Part shown: positions 16,916 through 28,076 of the stretch, one piece after another | Layout: the number at the start of each line of letters is the position of its first letter | How positions within the stretch are numbered: the stretch's first letter is position 1 | Assembly (NCBI RefSeq): GCF_945957345.1 | Contig: NZ_CAMFKW010000005.1 | Coordinates: 62,001-126,000 of the forward strand | Length of the DNA stretch: 64,000 bases | Source of the DNA: an uncultured Allobosea sp. | Lineage (GTDB): Bacteria; Pseudomonadota; Alphaproteobacteria; Rhizobiales; Beijerinckiaceae | Direction: 5' to 3' | Program-made: the position numbers and the translations under genes | Notes under the pieces: model-generated | The model's database searches: none | What the model was told of the DNA's origin: nothing | What the model saw: the letters and a program-made list of their open reading frames with translations, nothing else

Positions 16916-17362
16916 ATGTCAGACGATGCCGCCGATCCCCTGAAGCTCATCGCACTCGATGCGGATGATCTCGCGGTTGTCTCAGCCCATCTTCAGGATG
17001 CGGTGCTGAAGGCGGCCGATCTCGTCTATCTACCGCGCGAGCAGCGTTTCGCGCTCGCGCTGCGCCGCTTCGACTGGGAAGGCGCGCAGCATGGTCAGCG
17101 CCGGCGCCGCCTGACGGCGCTACATTTCGACCGCGTCCAGTCCGTGCGCAGCGCCAAGCTCAATAAGAGCGACCCCGACAAGGTCCTGAACCTGCTTGCC
17201 GTCACATTCGATCAGGGCGAGGAGCCGGCGGGCGACGTCATCTTGCATTTCTCGGAGGGGGCGGCGATCCGCCTCTCGGTCGAATGCGTCGAGGCGCAGA
17301 TGAAGGATCTCGGCCCTGTCTGGGAAGCTGTGGCGACGCCCGGCCATCCCGGCGGCGCCTGA
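16916..17362 (+). CDS. DUF2948 family protein
   Basis: 148 residues starting MSDDAADPLKLIALDADDLA. The pattern LKLIALDADDLAVVSAHLQDAV followed by FDWE, RRRLTALHFDRV and ILHFSEGAAIRLSVECVEA matches DUF2948, an alphaproteobacterial family of unknown function that is almost always found between murA and hisD. No membrane helix or signal peptide is visible, so it is probably cytosolic. The gene lies 60 nt after murA and 40 nt before hisD in the same orientation, so one transcript is likely. No catalytic motif is evident. Confidence 0.88.
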   Translation: MSDDAADPLKLIALDADDLAVVSAHLQDAVLKAADLVYLPREQRFALALRRFDWEGAQHGQRRRRLTALHFDRVQSVRSAKLNKSDPDKVLNLLAVTFDQGEEPAGDVILHFSEGAAIRLSVECVEAQMKDLGPVWEAVATPGHPGGA

Positions 17363-17402
17363 GCCTCCGAACAGCTTTCTCGACGATACCCAAGGACAAG
17401 CG

Positions 17403-18695
<1,293 letters not shown>

Positions 18696-18732
18696 GCGTC
18701 GCCGGGCAGGCGGCGCCATGGCCGGAGGAGCG

Positions 18733-19221
18733 ATGTCCGACGTCTCGACTGCCACCAACCAGCGTCTGGTCGGCCTGACCCTCGACGAGAATTCCCTCGG
18801 CCGCGGCACGCCCGACCAGGAGCACGAGCGCGCCGTCGCGATCTACGACCTGATCGAGCGCAACAGCTTCGTCATTCCCGAGCATGATGGCGGGCCATAT
18901 CTCGCCCATCTCGCCATGGTCGAGCGGCGTCTCGTTTTCGAGATCAAGGCGGCGGACGGCGCGCCTGTCGTGACACATCATCTCTCGCTCAGCCCGTTCC
19001 GGCGCATCATCAAGGACTACGAGCTGGTCTGCGACAGCTATTACGCGGCGATCCGGACCTCGACACCGGCACAGATCGAGGCGATCGACATGGGCCGGCG
19101 CGGCCTGCACGACGAGGCCGCCGGTATCCTGGCCGAGCGGCTGGCCAACAAGGTCGAGGTCGATTTCGATACGGCCCGCCGGCTCTTCACGCTGATCTAC
19201 GCCCTGCACTGGAAGGGCTGA
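18733..19221 (+). CDS. UPF0262 family protein
   Basis: 162 residues from ATG 18733, chosen because GGAGGAG lies directly upstream; an in-frame ATG at 18718 is less well placed. The sequence has the UPF0262 hallmarks: [39 protein letters not shown] and [20 protein letters not shown]. This is a conserved alphaproteobacterial protein of unknown function. It is probably cytosolic, without membrane helices. Its fixed place between hisD and the low-molecular-weight phosphatase gene suggests cotranscription; the phosphatase gene begins 5 nt after this stop. Confidence 0.9.
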   Translation: MSDVSTATNQRLVGLTLDENSLGRGTPDQEHERAVAIYDLIERNSFVIPEHDGGPYLAHLAMVERRLVFEIKAADGAPVVTHHLSLSPFRRIIKDYELVCDSYYAAIRTSTPAQIEAIDMGRRGLHDEAAGILAERLANKVEVDFDTARRLFTLIYALHWKG

Positions 19222-19226
19222 CGCGC

Positions 19227-19667
19227 TTGGAGCCGCCGCGCAAGGTACAAAGCGTGCTCTTCATGTGCGCGATGAATGCCGTGCGCTCGCCGATGGCCGA
19301 GGCCCTGGCCAAGCATTTCTTCGGCAGGTCGATCTATGTCCAGTCGGCGGGCGCCCGGAAGGGCGAGGTCGATGGCTTCGTGCAGACGGTGCTGGACGAG
19401 ATCGGCATCGATCTCAGCCGCCACAAGCCGAAATCGGTCGAAGAGCTGGAAGAGTGGGAAGGGCTCAATTTCGATCTGATCATCACGCTCTCGCCGGAGG
19501 CCCATCACAAGGCCCTGGACCTGACGCGGACCCACGCGGCCGAGGTGGAATACTGGCCCACCGTCGATCCCACCGTGTTCCAGGGCTCGCGCGAGCAGAA
19601 GCTCGACGCCTATCGCGATGTCCGGGACGGCCTGATCAAGCGGATCAAGCAGCGGCTGCAGAGTTAG
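19227..19667 (+). CDS. Low-molecular-weight protein tyrosine phosphatase-like protein
   Basis: 146 residues from TTG 19227. The P-loop C-x5-R is near the N terminus: CAMNAVRS, with Cys14 as nucleophile and Arg20. The fold then follows the LMW-PTP/arsenate reductase pattern, with a late acidic segment PTVDPTVF in the place of the general acid loop (DP). It could dephosphorylate tyrosine, or act as an ArsC-like reductase; the arsenate-reductase extra cysteines are not evident, so phosphatase is preferred. It is the last gene of the murA block; a strong hairpin follows at 19673-19703. Confidence 0.85.
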   Translation: MEPPRKVQSVLFMCAMNAVRSPMAEALAKHFFGRSIYVQSAGARKGEVDGFVQTVLDEIGIDLSRHKPKSVEELEEWEGLNFDLIITLSPEAHHKALDLTRTHAAEVEYWPTVDPTVFQGSREQKLDAYRDVRDGLIKRIKQRLQS

Positions 19668-19672
19668 GCATC

Positions 19673-19703
19673 GGCCCGAAAGCCGCGTTCCACTTTTCGG
19701 GCC
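19673..19703 (+). terminator. Hairpin terminator after the murA-hisD block
   Basis: GGCCCGAAA (19673-19681) and TTTCGGGCC (19695-19703) form a perfect 9-bp stem with a 13-base loop, 6 nt after the phosphatase stop. The stem itself supplies the A- and T-rich ends, so it is a plausible intrinsic terminator. Confidence 0.55.
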
Positions 19704-19713
19704 AATGCTCCAT

Positions 19714-19806
19714 CGTCATGGTCGGGCTTGTCCCGACCATCCACGTCTTTGCCGGTCGAAGGTGGCGTTCAAGACGTGGATGCTCGCCACAAGGGCGAGC
19801 ATGACG
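19714..19806. repeat. Paired palindromic repeat (family A)
   Basis: Two short hairpins (GTCGGGCTTGTCCCGAC and GCTCGCCACAAGGGCGAGC) face each other around CCACGTCTT/AAGACGTGG arms, bounded by GTCATG and CATGAC. The right half, 19766-19806, is identical over 41 nt to the reverse complement of 47593-47633. It is a REP-like dispersed intergenic element between two converging genes. Confidence 0.75.
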
Positions 19807-19839
19807 GCGTGGTCTCCAGCATTGATGTCCCGGCATCGT

Positions 19840-21573
19840 TTACCGCACCAGCACGGCCCCGCCGCAGCGCACGCCGGTGACCCAGCTATCCGCCTGGCCG
19901 AGCCCGATGCCGAGCGTGCCGAGCACACCGTTCAGGATCTGGTCGAGCGGCGTCGCGGCGCCGGCGATGATGCCGCTGACCAGCCCGTCCAGTCCGGGCA
20001 GCCCAAGGCCGAGCCCCAGGGCTTCCACTCGCAGCTCCAGGTCGCCGACGAGCCTGCCGAGCAGCGTCGCGACGAAATTCTGGGTCGAGGTGGTCTTCTT
20101 GTCGCCGCGCTGGATCTCCGGATAGCTGAAGCTGATCGTGGCTTCCGAAAGATTGGTCATCGTCACATGGGCGCGGCCGCTGACCTTGGCGAGCCCGGCG
20201 ACGTTCAGAAGCGTCGCGGCAGGCGGATTCGGCGCCGTGCTGAAATTGTTGAACTCCGCCATCGAGACTTGCCCGATCCAGGCGTCGACCAGGGCCGGCG
20301 TCAGGCCGAGCGTGACGCGCGACGTCGAGACGTCGCCTGGCGCGCATTGGATGCCGTTGAGCCGGGCCGTCGCGGCGGCGAGTTCGAGATAAACAGGCAC
20401 CCGGACCAGCGAGGCCGCGCCCGTACCGACGAGGTCGACAGTGAGCAGGAGCCGCGTCTGAGCGGTATGGACGCTGGTGGCCGTGCGGCCGACGCGCATC
20501 AGGCTGGTGCCGACCGGCCGCTCGCCGATGCCGAGCTTCAACGAGGCGGCGGCGATGCCGGGCAGATTGAGGTTGAGGCCGACATCGATCTGGCGATTGA
20601 CGTTGGCGATCTGGGCGACCGCCGAGACGATGTCGAGCGCCGAGAGCGAAGCCGCAAGCGGTTTGGGGCCCGAGAGCGGCTTCTCGCCTGCAGGCCCGAA
20701 AGAGATGAGGGAGGCGAGATTGACCGGCAGGTTGCTCACGGATGTGGTGGCGATCCGGCCGAGCGCCGCGGTCGCGGTGCTGCTGCGGGCGTCGTTGTCG
20801 CGCGAGGCGTCGACCACGGCCGCCAGCACGTCGCCGAGACGGGCATCGGCCTTGAGGACATCGTCATAAGTCGCTGCCGTCAGGTTGAGGCGGATGGCGA
20901 GGCGCTTCGCGAAATCGAACAGGTCGACGCGGGCCTTGATCAGCGCATCGTAATCCATGACGGAGAGCGAGACGTTGCCGCCCAGCAATCCGCCGAGCAG
21001 GCTGTTGAGCAGCCCGCCATCCAGCTTGAGCAGGCGCGAGCCGACAGCGAACGAGGCCTGGGCATCTTGAACGGCAATGGCGCTGGAATCGATCGGCAGG
21101 TCGCCGCTGGTGCTGGCCAGGGTCGATACGCCTCCAGCGGAGCCGGGAGCCGACCCTTGCGTCTGCAGGGCGCTTGCCGATGACGTCAGGACCCGCCCGA
21201 GCAGCAGCGGTGCGGTGGTCTGCATATTGATCCTGACGGCGTTCGCGGTCGTGGCTGGGCTCGGCACGAAGCGGGCCTCCGGTGTCCGCTTCGGGTCGGG
21301 GGTATAGATGCCGGTCTGCAACGCCTGGATCGTGCCGCCGGAAAAGCCGTTCAGTGTTGCGCTGGACTGGGCGGCGGCGAGCGCCCGCGGCAGGTCGCTC
21401 GCCGCCGCGAGGGCGGCGAGGTCGTTGGCGGTCTGCAGCCTGCGCTTCTCGTAGAAGAAATTGCCGACGTCGACAGCCATCGCCCCGAAGCCGAACAGCA
21501 TGGTCGCGGAGATCGCGAAGAGGATCGCGGTGCCACCCTTCTGGTCGCCCGCGAAGTTCCTGAGCCCGAGCAT
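19840..21573 (-). CDS. TadG-like pilus assembly protein
   Basis: 577 residues from ATG 21573, selected for GGAGG five nt upstream and because the membrane segment then starts near residue 14. The N-terminal part (KGGTAILFAISATMLFGFG, then DVGNFFYEKRRLQTANDLAA) is the 'putative Flp pilus assembly TadE/G-like' domain: one helix and a long external tail. The remaining 500 residues are rich in Ala, Leu, Ser and Gly with no known domain. They contain leucine-glycine runs such as NSLLGGLLGG. It is presumably exported and anchored in the inner membrane. It follows the TadE-like gene by 37 nt. No Tad ATPase, prepilin peptidase or secretin is encoded here. Confidence 0.78.
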   Translation of the reverse strand: MLGLRNFAGDQKGGTAILFAISATMLFGFGAMAVDVGNFFYEKRRLQTANDLAALAAASDLPRALAAAQSSATLNGFSGGTIQALQTGIYTPDPKRTPEARFVPSPATTANAVRINMQTTAPLLLGRVLTSSASALQTQGSAPGSAGGVSTLASTSGDLPIDSSAIAVQDAQASFAVGSRLLKLDGGLLNSLLGGLLGGNVSLSVMDYDALIKARVDLFDFAKRLAIRLNLTAATYDDVLKADARLGDVLAAVVDASRDNDARSSTATAALGRIATTSVSNLPVNLASLISFGPAGEKPLSGPKPLAASLSALDIVSAVAQIANVNRQIDVGLNLNLPGIAAASLKLGIGERPVGTSLMRVGRTATSVHTAQTRLLLTVDLVGTGAASLVRVPVYLELAAATARLNGIQCAPGDVSTSRVTLGLTPALVDAWIGQVSMAEFNNFSTAPNPPAATLLNVAGLAKVSGRAHVTMTNLSEATISFSYPEIQRGDKKTTSTQNFVATLLGRLVGDLELRVEALGLGLGLPGLDGLVSGIIAGAATPLDQILNGVLGTLGIGLGQADSWVTGVRCGGAVLVR

Positions 21574-21610
21574 GGATGCCTCCGCTGGCATGAGATCCTC
21601 AAAAAAGCGC

Positions 21611-22039
21611 TCAGTATCCGCCGCGCTGGACGATGGCCCTGCGCTCAATCATCGGTTGCGGAAGCGAAACCAGCCGGCTGAGATTGTCATAGACCGAGCC
21701 GCTCATGTCATAGGCGACCGCGACCTCGAAACTCTGTAATTGCGGGCCGGTCTTGCCGGTGCGAACCCTGACCTTCTCCGGATCGATGAACGCGTAGGAG
21801 CCGGCATGGGCCGCGACGAAATCGCGGGCGATCTGGGATCGCTCGGTGTCGCTCAAGCCCGATACGGACGAGCGGGCCGCTTCGGCAGCGATCTGCTGGA
21901 TGCTGTGGTAGATGCCGAAGACGTAGCCGTAGCCCATGATGCCGACAAGAAGCAGCAGCAGGACCGGCGCGACGAAGGCGAACTCGATGGCGGTCGTTGC
22001 GCGCTGGTCTCGGAAGTAGCGGGGCAGGGCAGGCATCAT
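21611..22039 (-). CDS. TadE-like pseudopilin
   Basis: 142 residues from ATG 22039 (MMPALPRYFRDQRATTAIEF), preceded by AAGGA 7 nt upstream. The TTAIEFAFVAPVLLLLL segment (15-31) is the TadE hallmark, with the conserved Glu19 that follows the prepilin cleavage site in processed family members. The rest (about 45-142) is a soluble external domain. TadE and TadG proteins are minor pseudopilins or anchors of the Flp/Tad pilus used for surface attachment. The gene is the first of a two-gene unit with the TadG-like protein and is divergent from the MCP unit. Its upstream region holds two palindromes. Confidence 0.85.
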   Translation of the reverse strand: MMPALPRYFRDQRATTAIEFAFVAPVLLLLLVGIMGYGYVFGIYHSIQQIAAEAARSSVSGLSDTERSQIARDFVAAHAGSYAFIDPEKVRVRTGKTGPQLQSFEVAVAYDMSGSVYDNLSRLVSLPQPMIERRAIVQRGGY

Positions 22040-22059
22040 GGCCGTTCCTTGAAAATGAA

Positions 22060-22076
22060 TACAACTAAAAGTTGTA
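22060..22076. promoter_or_regulatory. Inverted repeat upstream of tadE
   Basis: TACAACT (22060-22066) and AGTTGTA (22070-22076) form a perfect 7-bp dyad with a 3-base centre, 20 bp before the TadE start. It could be an operator or a hairpin in the 5' leader of the message. Confidence 0.45.
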
Positions 22077-22146
22077 AAACTCCCCCGTTGATGAAAGGTA
22101 AACACCCGTCCGGACGAACGATCACCCTTCAACCCAGGTGAACGGC

Positions 22147-22162
22147 TTAAGTAAAATTTTAC
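22147..22162. promoter_or_regulatory. AT palindrome resembling a CtrA site
   Basis: GTAAAATTTTAC (22151-22162) is a perfect 12-bp palindrome. Overlapping it, TTAA (22147-22150), seven bases, then TTTAC (22158-22162) is one base from TTAA-N7-TTAAC. It stands between the divergent pseudopilin and chemoreceptor units, both surface or motility functions that CtrA often controls in this order. Binding is inference. Confidence 0.4.
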
Positions 22163-22217
22163 GCCGGCGGGTTTGCTTCGCCTTCACGTCGCCGTCGCTT
22201 CGAGACATTTCCCGCCA

Positions 22218-22592
22218 ATGCCTTCGACATCTCCTGCGGAAACGGGTGCAGCTCGCGTCGAGCGGTTGTCGCCTGCCGGTGGCTTCGTCGTCGGGCTGGT
22301 GTGTCTGCTGGTCAGCCTCGGGGCGCTCGTGAGCCTGCCGCGGGCGGCCGACGGCAGCGTGCCGGTCGCCATCGTCTTCCCGCCCTGGACCGATGGCGCC
22401 GAGGCGATCGCTCGCAGCTTCGCCGCCGGCCATCGCGTCCTGCGCAGTGGCCGCTTCTCCGCCATCGTCGTGGTGGCGCCGACGCCGGGCGGACAGGCAC
22501 CGTCATTGCCCCAAGGAGCGTGGTTCTCCCTTGTCCTCGCAGGCCTGGCCGGATGCCTCGACATCCCCGGCCAAACGGAAAAACTGTCATGA
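22218..22592 (+). CDS. Single-helix anchored protein of unknown function
   Basis: 124 residues from ATG 22218; no strong ribosome binding site is seen and an upstream TTG at 22173 is possible. After a polar N terminus there is one membrane helix (about 22-40, GFVVGLVCLLVSLGALVSL), then a domain with the striking FPPW (54-57, AIVFPPWTDGAEAIARSF), a strand SAIVVVAPTPG and a second hydrophobic stretch (FSLVLAGLAGCL). The stop overlaps the chemoreceptor start as ATGA, so the two are translationally coupled. I recognise similar FPPW proteins as hypothetical in related bacteria but know no function; a ligand-binding partner of the receptor is a guess. Confidence 0.7.
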   Translation: MPSTSPAETGAARVERLSPAGGFVVGLVCLLVSLGALVSLPRAADGSVPVAIVFPPWTDGAEAIARSFAAGHRVLRSGRFSAIVVVAPTPGGQAPSLPQGAWFSLVLAGLAGCLDIPGQTEKLS

Positions 22593-24046
22593 TCTGGTCC
22601 CTGTCGGCGGTCCGCAACAGGGTCGCGCAGGCTCTGCTTGCGCTTGGGCTGCTCCATGTGCCGCTGCTTGCGCTTGCCTTCTGGGCCAATGAGAGCTCTG
22701 GCTTCGTTCCGGTTCTCATGGCTGCGATGGCCGCCCTCGCGGCCGTATTGTCCTACCGTCTGGCCGGCCCGGCCATCGTGACCCAACTCGTCATCGCGGC
22801 CGTCCTGATCGGGCAGGTCTCGATTCTGGTGTTCAGCTTTGCCGGCCATGCCTGGCAGCCGGACATCCACATGTACTATTTCGCGGTGCTGGCTCTGCTG
22901 GCCGGCTTCTGCGACTGGCGGCCGATCCTGATGGGCGCCGTGCTCACGGCCGCGCATCATCTGGTTCTGCAATATGTGCTGCCGGCGGCGGTCTTCTACC
23001 AGGGCGGCAATCTGTGGCGCGTGTTGCTCCATGCGGTGATCGTCATCATCGAGACGTCTTTCCTTGCGGTCTTCGCCGTGGTGCTGCAGCGCATGTTCGC
23101 GGTGAACGAGCAGAGCCTCGCGCGGGCGCAGGAAGTTGCCGAGCGTGAGCGTGTCGCCGGCGAAAAGGAGCGCAACCTCGCCGAGGAGCTCGGGCGCCGC
23201 GCCGAGATGCTGCGCGATGTCGTCGCTGGATTCCGCGCCCAGATGGAGCAGGCCATGGCCGTGCTCGACAACTCCGCCGCAGCGATGAAGACCGAAGCCG
23301 GTGCGCTGACGGAAACTTCAGACCGTGTACGGGGCCAGACCGCGATGGTCTCCGATTCGGCCGCGGGCACGATGGACAGCATCGACCACCTCTCGGCTGC
23401 CAGCACCGAGCTTGTAGCTTCCATCGGCGAGATCGGCCGCAATGCCAGCCAGTCGGCCGATGGCTCGAAGGTGGCGGCAGAGCTCGCCCGACGCGCCAGC
23501 GCCGAGATCGAGCATCTCGCGCAGAGCAGCGAGAATGTCGGCGCTGTCGTCGAGATCATCCGGGGCATCGCCGCCCAGACCAGCATGCTGGCGCTCAATG
23601 CGACGATCGAGGCGGCCCGCGCCGGCGAGATGGGCCGCGGCTTCGCCGTCGTCGCCAGCGAGGTCAAGACGCTCTCGGCCCAGACCGCCAAGGCGACGGA
23701 CGAGGTCTCGCACCAGATCGGCACGATGCAGCAGGCCTCGCAGCGCTCGCTCAAGGCGATCCGCGATATCGTCGACGCGATCGGCGAGGTCGAGAGTGTC
23801 GCCAATGCGATCGCGCTCTCCGTCGACGAACAGAGCCGCGCCACCGCCGAGATCGCCCATCAGGTCCGTTTGTCCTTCGAGGGTGCGCAACGCAGCGCCG
23901 ATGTCGCCGGCGGCTTCGAGGTCATGACCCGCCAGACCCATGGCGCCGCCCAGCAATTGCAGGATGCCGCCAGCGCGCTTGCCCAGCAGGCGCAGGAGAT
24001 TCGTCAGGACGTGGCGAGCTTCTGCGGCCGGGTTGCTGCCGCCTGA
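22589..24046 (+). CDS. Methyl-accepting chemotaxis protein with integral-membrane sensor
   Basis: 485 residues from ATG 22589, which overlaps the previous stop. Six or so membrane helices (about 12-170) form the sensor with almost no periplasmic domain; its conserved AAHHLVLQYVLPAAVF (121-136) has two histidines (123-124) inside the membrane region. There is no HAMP domain. The cytoplasmic part (about 175-485) is a coiled-coil signalling domain whose tip, with LALNATIEAARAG (334-346), binds CheA and CheW. The histidine pair could bind a metal or haem, making a redox or oxygen receptor possible, but that is inference. It is convergent with deoB at a 3-nt gap. Confidence 0.92.
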   Translation: MIWSLSAVRNRVAQALLALGLLHVPLLALAFWANESSGFVPVLMAAMAALAAVLSYRLAGPAIVTQLVIAAVLIGQVSILVFSFAGHAWQPDIHMYYFAVLALLAGFCDWRPILMGAVLTAAHHLVLQYVLPAAVFYQGGNLWRVLLHAVIVIIETSFLAVFAVVLQRMFAVNEQSLARAQEVAERERVAGEKERNLAEELGRRAEMLRDVVAGFRAQMEQAMAVLDNSAAAMKTEAGALTETSDRVRGQTAMVSDSAAGTMDSIDHLSAASTELVASIGEIGRNASQSADGSKVAAELARRASAEIEHLAQSSENVGAVVEIIRGIAAQTSMLALNATIEAARAGEMGRGFAVVASEVKTLSAQTAKATDEVSHQIGTMQQASQRSLKAIRDIVDAIGEVESVANAIALSVDEQSRATAEIAHQVRLSFEGAQRSADVAGGFEVMTRQTHGAAQQLQDAASALAQQAQEIRQDVASFCGRVAAA

Positions 24047-24049
24047 ACC

Positions 24050-25267
24050 CTACCAGGAGCGACCGGGACCGACCGGCCCGATGCCGAGGAAGGTGCCGAG
24101 GCTCGCCGCAATATCGGCGAAGCTGCTGCGGCGCCCGAGCGGCTCGGTCCCGATACCGGGACCGAAGGCAAGGATCGGCACATGCTCGCGCGTGTGGTCG
24201 GTGCCGGGCCAGCTCGGGTCATTGCCGTGGTCGGCGGTGACGACGGCGATGTCGCCCGGCCTCAGCGCGGCCTCGATATGCGGCAGGCGGCGGTCGAAAG
24301 CCTCCAGCGCCGCAGCATAGCCGGGAATGTCGCGCCGGTGGCCGAATTCGGTGTCGAAATCGACGAGGTTGACGAAGCAGAACCCGCCATCCGGCAGGCC
24401 ATCCCAGGCCTCCAGCGCCGCATCGAGCATCGCGGCATTGCCGAAGGGCTTGATCTCGGTGCCCGTCGCGCGATGGGCGAAGATGTCGCCGATCTTGCCG
24501 ACAGTCACGACCGAGCGTCCTTGCGCGATCAGCCGGTCGAGGATCGTCTCGTCCGGTGGTGGTATCGCGAAATCCTTGCGGTTGGCGGTGCGGGTGAAGC
24601 CTTCCTCCGGAGAGCCCACGAAGGGTCGCGCGATCACGCGGCCGATCCTGAGGGGATCGACGAGGCCGCGCACGATCTTGCAGAGGGCATAGAGCCGGTC
24701 CAGTCCGAAATGCTCCTCATGCGCCGCGATCTGCAGCACGGAATCGACCGAAGTGTAGCAGATCGGCTTGCCCGTCCGGATATGCTCCGGCCCGAGTTCG
24801 TCGATGATCACGGTGCCCGAGGCATGCTTGTTGCCGAGGATGCCGGGCAGGGCGCCTTCCTTGACGATGCCGGCGACGAGCTCGGGCGGGAAGGCGTTCT
24901 CGAGATCGGTGAAATAGCCCCACTGGAACGGCACCGGGCAACCGGCGATCTCCCAATGACCGGACGGCGTGTCCTTGCCTTGGCTCACCTCGACGCCATA
25001 GCCCCAACGCCCCTCCGGCTGGGCCGGCTTCTTGGCGCCGGCGAGCGGCCGGCCGGTCGAAATCTCGCAGGCATGGGCAAGGCCTAGCCGTACCAGGTTC
25101 GGCAGTTCCAATGGTCCGCTGCGCAGGCCTGCGCGGTCGCCGCGTCCATCGGCGCACGCTTCCGCGATATGGCCGAGCGTGTCGGAGCCGGCATCGCCAT
25201 AGGCGGCTGCATCGGCTGCTCCGCCGCAGCCGACCGAGTCCAGAACGATGAGCAGCGCGCGCGCCAT
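24050..25267 (-). CDS. deoB: Phosphopentomutase
   Basis: 405 residues, the usual length. It interconverts ribose-1- and ribose-5-phosphate (and the deoxy forms) in nucleoside salvage, using two Mn ions in an alkaline phosphatase-like fold. Visible motifs include [13 protein letters not shown] with Asp10, [11 protein letters not shown] with the phosphorylated Thr, [12 protein letters not shown] and [19 protein letters not shown] with the metal-binding Asp and His residues. The start is only 2 nt after the yejF stop, so deoB is the last gene of the yejABEF transcript. This linkage of a peptide-nucleotide uptake system with nucleoside salvage is discussed separately. Confidence 0.96.
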   Translation of the reverse strand: MARALLIVLDSVGCGGAADAAAYGDAGSDTLGHIAEACADGRGDRAGLRSGPLELPNLVRLGLAHACEISTGRPLAGAKKPAQPEGRWGYGVEVSQGKDTPSGHWEIAGCPVPFQWGYFTDLENAFPPELVAGIVKEGALPGILGNKHASGTVIIDELGPEHIRTGKPICYTSVDSVLQIAAHEEHFGLDRLYALCKIVRGLVDPLRIGRVIARPFVGSPEEGFTRTANRKDFAIPPPDETILDRLIAQGRSVVTVGKIGDIFAHRATGTEIKPFGNAAMLDAALEAWDGLPDGGFCFVNLVDFDTEFGHRRDIPGYAAALEAFDRRLPHIEAALRPGDIAVVTADHGNDPSWPGTDHTREHVPILAFGPGIGTEPLGRRSSFADIAASLGTFLGIGPVGPGRSW

Positions 25268-25269
25268 GT

Positions 25270-26894
<1,625 letters not shown>

Positions 26895-26898
<4 letters not shown>

Positions 26899-28076
26899 GC
26901 GAAGGTCTTCCGCGGGTCGAAGGCGTCGCGCACGGCCTCGCCGATGAAGATCAGCAGCGACAGCATCAGGGCGATCACGATGAAGCCGGAGAGGCCGAGC
27001 CAGGGCGCCTGAAGGTTCGACTTCCCCTGCGCCAGCAACTCGCCGAGCGAGGGCGAGCCCGGGGGCAGGCCGAAGCCAAGGAAATCGAGCGAGGTCAGCG
27101 TGGTGATCGAGCCGTTCAGGATGAAGGGCAGGAAGGTCAGCGTCGCGACCATCGCGTTGGGCAGCAGATGCCGGATCATGATCGTGCGGTTGGAGAGGCC
27201 GAGCGCGCGGGCCGCCCGGACATATTCGAAATTGCGCGCCCGCAGGAACTCGGCGCGGACGACACCGACCAGCGCGACCCAGGAGAACAGCAGGAGGATG
27301 CCGAGCAGTACGAAGAAGCCGGGCGTGATGATCGCCGCGACGATGATCAACAGATAGAGCGCGGGGATCGAGGTCCAGATCTCGATCAGCCGCTGGAAGA
27401 TCAGGTCGGTCCAGCCGCCGAAATAGCCCTGGATGGCGCCGGCCGCGATGCCGATCACCGAGGAAAAGGCGCAAAGGATCAGCCCGAACAGCACGGAGAT
27501 GCGGAAGCCGTAGATCAGGCGCGCGACCACGTCGCGGCCCTGGTCGTCGGTGCCGAGCCAGTTCCATTCGAGATCGCGGCAGGTCGATCCGCCGGTGCGC
27601 TCTGCGATCGTCTTGCACTGCTCATCCTTGAGCATCCAGGTCGGCGGGGCAGGGGCCGGCACCGGCAGGTCGAGATTATGCGTGCGGTAGGAGTAGCGGA
27701 TCGGCGGCCAGATCGCGAAGCCGTTGGCGGCGATCTCCTTGGCGATGACCGGGTCGCGATAATCGGTGGTGGCGAGGAAGCCGCCGAACTTCTCTTCCGG
27801 GTAGTTCACCGCGACCGGGAACAGCCACTCGTCCTTGTAGCGCACGACGAGCGGCCGGTCGTTGGCGATGAACTCGGCGAAGAGCGAGAGCACGAACAGC
27901 GCGAGGAAGAGCCAGAGCGACCACCAGCCGCGCTTGTTGGCCTTGAAGTTGTTGAGCCGGCGCCGGTTGATCGGCGAGAGCTTGAGCCAGCCTTGCTTGG
28001 CCTCGGCCGGCGCGAGCGGGATATCGCTGCGCAGGGCCGGCGGGGGAACGTCGATCAGCGTGTCGCTCATGCTCAC
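26895..28076 (-). CDS. yejE: Peptide/microcin ABC transporter permease
   Basis: 393 residues. An N-terminal cytoplasmic segment and first helix (about 45-68) are followed by a periplasmic loop of about 160 residues ([19 protein letters not shown]), then five membrane helices with the permease EAA-type loop ([20 protein letters not shown]). This long first loop is typical of YejE. It pairs with YejB to form the inner-membrane channel. Both ends overlap neighbouring genes as ATGA (28073-28076 and 26895-26898), so the permeases and the ATPase are translationally coupled. Confidence 0.94.

Noticed and set aside
19705-21183. 492-codon plus-strand frame opposite the TadG-like gene
   Set aside because: Antisense frame running across a palindromic repeat, with no recognisable domain; the minus-strand gene has an export signature and ribosome binding site.
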